This document shows positions 12,814 through 15,335 of a stretch of 15,335 bases of DNA, one piece after another (position 1 is the first letter of the stretch; every line of letters starts with the position of its first letter). The notes under the pieces are model-generated. The model had not been told where the DNA came from, searched no databases, and saw only the letters and a list, made by a program, of their open reading frames with translations. A program made the position numbers and the translations under genes. This DNA is from Alistipes sp. (lineage in GTDB: Bacteria; Bacteroidota; Bacteroidia; Bacteroidales; Rikenellaceae): assembly GCA_017560305.1 (NCBI GenBank), contig JAFYOF010000191.1:1-15335 (forward strand), given 5' to 3'.

Positions 12814-13890
12814 ATGAAGAAAAAATGGATTATCACAGCCGCTATCATCGCGGTTTTCTGCTTGGGAGCCGCTGGCTACAAGTATTTTCAGAAGAGTCAG
12901 GGAGGCGAGGAGAAGTCGCAGCCAGTCGCTGCTGCCGCCCCACGACAGAACATCCTCAATGTAAATGGTCTGGTCATCAGCCACCGCTCGCTCACCGAGG
13001 ATATCGCAATGGTGGGTAACCTGCTCCCAGACGAGGAGGTGGACCTGACATTCGAGACATCGGGCAAGATTGTCGAGATTAACTTCAACGAGGGTACGCT
13101 CGTCAAGAAGGGCGACCTGCTGGCGAAGGTGAACGACAAACCGCTGCAGGCTCAACTCTCGCGTTATGAGGCGCAGTTGAAACTTGCGCAGGACCGCGTA
13201 TACCGTCAGAGCACACTTCTGGAGAAGGATGCCGTGAGTCAGGAGGCATTCGAGAAGGCTCGCACCGAGCTGGCTATGCTCAACGCCGACATCGACATCG
13301 TGAAGCAGAACATCGCCCTCACAGAGTTGCGTGCTCCGTTTGATGGCGTCATCGGTCTGCGTAATGTCAGCGAGGGTGCTTACGCATCGCCAAGCGTGGT
13401 GGTGGCAAAGCTCACAAAGATTTCGCCGCTGAAGATTGATATGTACATCCCAGAGCGCTATGCCGACGACATTAAGGTGGGTACTCCTTTGACCTTCACT
13501 GTCGAGGGTCAGAACCGCACCTACGATGCGAAGGTCTACGCCAAGGAGTCGGAGGTGGATATGGCAACCCGCACACTTGCCGTGCGTGCCATCTACCCTA
13601 ACGCCAACGGTCAGTTGATGCCTGGTCGTTTCATCTCGGCTAAAATCCGTATGAGCGACATTCCTCAGGCTATCGCCATCCCAACCGAGGCTATCGTGCC
13701 AGAGATGGGTGTGGACAAGGTCTATGTATACCGCAACGGCAAGGCCTACTCTACTACCGTGAAGACTGGCCTGCGCACCGACGCTCTCATCCACATTATC
13801 GAGGGCATCGAGTTGGGCGACACAATCATCACATCGGGCACACTCCAGTTGCGTGAGGCTCTGCCCGTTAAGTTGGATGTCATTGAATAA
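12814..13890 (+). CDS. RND efflux periplasmic adaptor (membrane fusion protein)
   Basis: Periplasmic adaptor of the HlyD/AcrA type that links an inner-membrane RND pump to an outer-membrane channel. In the 358 residues, a hydrophobic N-terminal signal anchor is at about 5-24, without a good lipobox. The lipoyl half-motif (TFETSGKIVEINFNEGTLVKKGDLLAKV, about 80-107) is followed by a helical hairpin (about 112-165), the second lipoyl half (ELRAPFDGVIGLRNVSEGAY), a beta-barrel domain with KIDMYIPERYADDIKVG, and a C-terminal membrane-proximal domain ending SGTLQLREALPVKLDVIE. The pump gene follows after 18 bases, so the two are one operon. The ATG at 12814 gives a standard MKKKW signal start. Substrate cannot be deduced. 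Confidence 0.95.
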   Translation: MKKKWIITAAIIAVFCLGAAGYKYFQKSQGGEEKSQPVAAAAPRQNILNVNGLVISHRSLTEDIAMVGNLLPDEEVDLTFETSGKIVEINFNEGTLVKKGDLLAKVNDKPLQAQLSRYEAQLKLAQDRVYRQSTLLEKDAVSQEAFEKARTELAMLNADIDIVKQNIALTELRAPFDGVIGLRNVSEGAYASPSVVVAKLTKISPLKIDMYIPERYADDIKVGTPLTFTVEGQNRTYDAKVYAKESEVDMATRTLAVRAIYPNANGQLMPGRFISAKIRMSDIPQAIAIPTEAIVPEMGVDKVYVYRNGKAYSTTVKTGLRTDALIHIIEGIELGDTIITSGTLQLREALPVKLDVIE

Positions 13891-13908
13891 CATAATCCGT
13901 TTTAGAGT

Positions 13909-15335
13909 ATGAATATTTCCGAATTAAGCATACGACGCCCCGTACTTGCCACCGTGCTTACGCTCATCATCGTCATCTTTGGCGTGATTGGCTACACCTC
14001 GCTCGGTGTGAGAGAGTACCCCAGCGTCGATAACCCTATCATCTCGGTGACCTGCTCCTACCCAGGTGCAAATGCCGATGTCATCGAGAATCAGATTACA
14101 GAGCCTCTGGAGCAGAACATCAACGGTATCCCAGGTATCCGCTCGTTGTCGAGTGTGAGCTCACAGGGCAGCAGCCGCATCACCGTGGAGTTCGAGTTGT
14201 CGGTGGATTTGGAGACCGCCGCAAACGATGTGCGTGACAAGGTATCACGCGCACAGCGCTTCCTGCCTCGTGACTGCGACCCACCGACAGTATCGAAGGC
14301 CGACGCCGACGCGCAGCCTATCCTGATGCTGGCAGTGCAGAGCGACAAGCGCTCACTGCTGGAGATCAGCGAGATTGCGGACCTCACCATCAAGGAGCAG
14401 TTGCAGACCATCAGCGATGTGAGTGCCGTGCAGATTTGGGGTGAGAAGCGTTACTCGATGCGTATATGGCTCGACCCAGCCAAGATGGCGGGTTACGGCA
14501 TCACGCCTGTGGATGTAAAGACCGCTCTGGACAGAGAGAATGTAGAGTTGCCTTCGGGAAGTATCGAGGGTAACACGACAGAGCTTACCATCCGTACAAT
14601 GGGCTTGATGCACACGGCGCAGGAGTTCAACGACCTTGTGGTGCGCGAGAGCGACGACCGCATCATCCGCCTGAGCGACATCGGTCGCGCGGAGCTGGGT
14701 CCACAGGATACACGCAGTTATATGAAGATGAACGGCGTGCCGATGGTGGGTGTTGTAGTGATTCCACAGCCAGGTGCCAACCACATCGAGATTGCCGATG
14801 CGGTGTATGAGCGTGTGGAGATGATGAGCAAGGATTTGCCCGATGATATCATCCTGAACTATGGTTTCGACAATACGAAATTTATCCGCGCCTCAATTGC
14901 CGAGGTAAAGAAGACTGTCTATGAGGCGTTTATCCTTGTGGTAATCATCATCTTCCTCTTCCTGCGCAACTTCCGCGTGACGCTCATCCCTTGTATCGTG
15001 ATTCCTATCTCGCTCATCGGTACTTTCTTTGTGATGTACATTGCGGGATTCTCAATCAATGTGCTTTCAATGCTTGCCGTGGTGCTTGCCGTGGGACTGG
15101 TTGTCGATGACGCCATCGTAATGACCGAGAACATATACATACGAATAGAACGAGGTATGACCCCATTTGATGCGGGTATCGAGGGTGCGAAGGAGATCTT
15201 CTTTGCCGTAATCTCGACCTCAATCACGCTGCTCGCCGTATTCTTCCCTATCGTCTTTATGGAGGGTATGACGGGACGACTCTTTATTGAGTTTAGTTTG
15301 GTGATTTCGGGTGCGGTGATTATCTCGACATTCGC
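13909..15335 (+). CDS. RND efflux pump, HAE1 type, N-terminal part (cut by window edge)
   Basis: Inner-membrane proton-driven transporter of the AcrB/MexB type. The 475 codons present start MNISELSIRRPVLATVLTL, the usual cytoplasmic end and first membrane helix, then the first periplasmic porter loop (SYPGANADVIENQITEPLEQ through the LELGPQDTRSY-like GRAELGPQDTRSY segment), then helices 2-4 and part of 5. Helix 4 carries the proton-relay pair D400-D401 in GLVVDDAIVMTENIYIRIERG, matching D407-D408 of AcrB. Family proteins are about 1,020-1,050 residues, so somewhat less than half is in the window. The second half, and probably an outer-membrane TolC-like gene, should lie to the right. It is co-transcribed with the adaptor. 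Confidence 0.96.
   Translation, partial: MNISELSIRRPVLATVLTLIIVIFGVIGYTSLGVREYPSVDNPIISVTCSYPGANADVIENQITEPLEQNINGIPGIRSLSSVSSQGSSRITVEFELSVDLETAANDVRDKVSRAQRFLPRDCDPPTVSKADADAQPILMLAVQSDKRSLLEISEIADLTIKEQLQTISDVSAVQIWGEKRYSMRIWLDPAKMAGYGITPVDVKTALDRENVELPSGSIEGNTTELTIRTMGLMHTAQEFNDLVVRESDDRIIRLSDIGRAELGPQDTRSYMKMNGVPMVGVVVIPQPGANHIEIADAVYERVEMMSKDLPDDIILNYGFDNTKFIRASIAEVKKTVYEAFILVVIIIFLFLRNFRVTLIPCIVIPISLIGTFFVMYIAGFSINVLSMLAVVLAVGLVVDDAIVMTENIYIRIERGMTPFDAGIEGAKEIFFAVISTSITLLAVFFPIVFMEGMTGRLFIEFSLVISGAVIISTF

Noticed and set aside
12796..13893. Long minus-strand open frame (365 codons) covering the whole efflux adaptor gene
   Set aside because: The plus-strand frame encodes a clear RND adaptor with lipoyl and barrel domains. 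The antisense product is rich in His, Leu and Cys without recognisable motifs, which is typical of the mirror of a coding frame.

Overview
The window looks like chromosomal DNA of a Bacteroidota bacterium, probably Bacteroidales and possibly an Alistipes/Rikenellaceae-like gut species; the genus is inference. The reasons are repeated matches to the Bacteroidota -7 promoter element TAnnTTTG upstream of genes, very weak Shine-Dalgarno sequences, a single-chain class II glycyl-tRNA synthetase, a Kdo transferase (Gram-negative envelope), and base composition near 50% GC with short AT-rich gaps. I see no rRNA, tRNA, CRISPR array, transposase, integrase or phage gene. The window is mostly core and housekeeping genes, 13 in all, with both end genes cut by the window edge.

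Layout. Left block, minus strand: acpP (2914-3150), a 0.2 kb hairpin-rich gap, rnc (ends 1795) overlapping radC (ends 1161), then the 5' part of glyS (1-981). Plus-strand block: pepE (3318), yraN (overlapping pepE by one base) and waaA, closed by a strong terminator at 5683-5714. Next comes a stand-alone MerR/GyrI-type regulator (5809-6633). Middle block, minus strand: an L-cysteine desulfidase-like UPF0597 protein (6779-8062), a 266-base gap with a branched inverted-repeat structure, and an AMP-forming acyl-CoA synthetase (8329-9963). Then, still minus, a probable two-gene operon of an acyl-ACP thioesterase (11065-11790) and a membrane-bound LytTR regulator (10183-11052), preceded by a hemolysin III/PAQR membrane protein (11872-12561). 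Divergent from that, on the plus strand, are an RND efflux periplasmic adaptor (12814-13890) and the first 475 codons of its HAE1-type pump (13909 to the window end).

Functional links. acpP, the acyl-ACP thioesterase and the acyl-CoA synthetase all concern acyl chains: carrier, release from carrier, and re-activation with CoA. waaA belongs to lipid A/LPS core assembly. The adaptor and pump form a tripartite drug or lipid efflux system whose outer-membrane channel should lie beyond the right edge. rnc, radC and glyS are information-processing genes.

No clearly new multi-gene system is visible. The items most worth a second look are a possible three-way-junction RNA or repeat at 8177-8244, a cluster of four GGGGyGAAA repeats at 10072-10132 beside the LytTR gene, the apparent absence of fabF between acpP and rnc, a near-leaderless promoter at the PAQR gene, and a symmetric putative operator over the efflux promoter. 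Several genes have in-frame TTG codons upstream that would extend them; I reject these in favour of ATG starts, in two cases because a -33 or -7 promoter element falls inside the extension.
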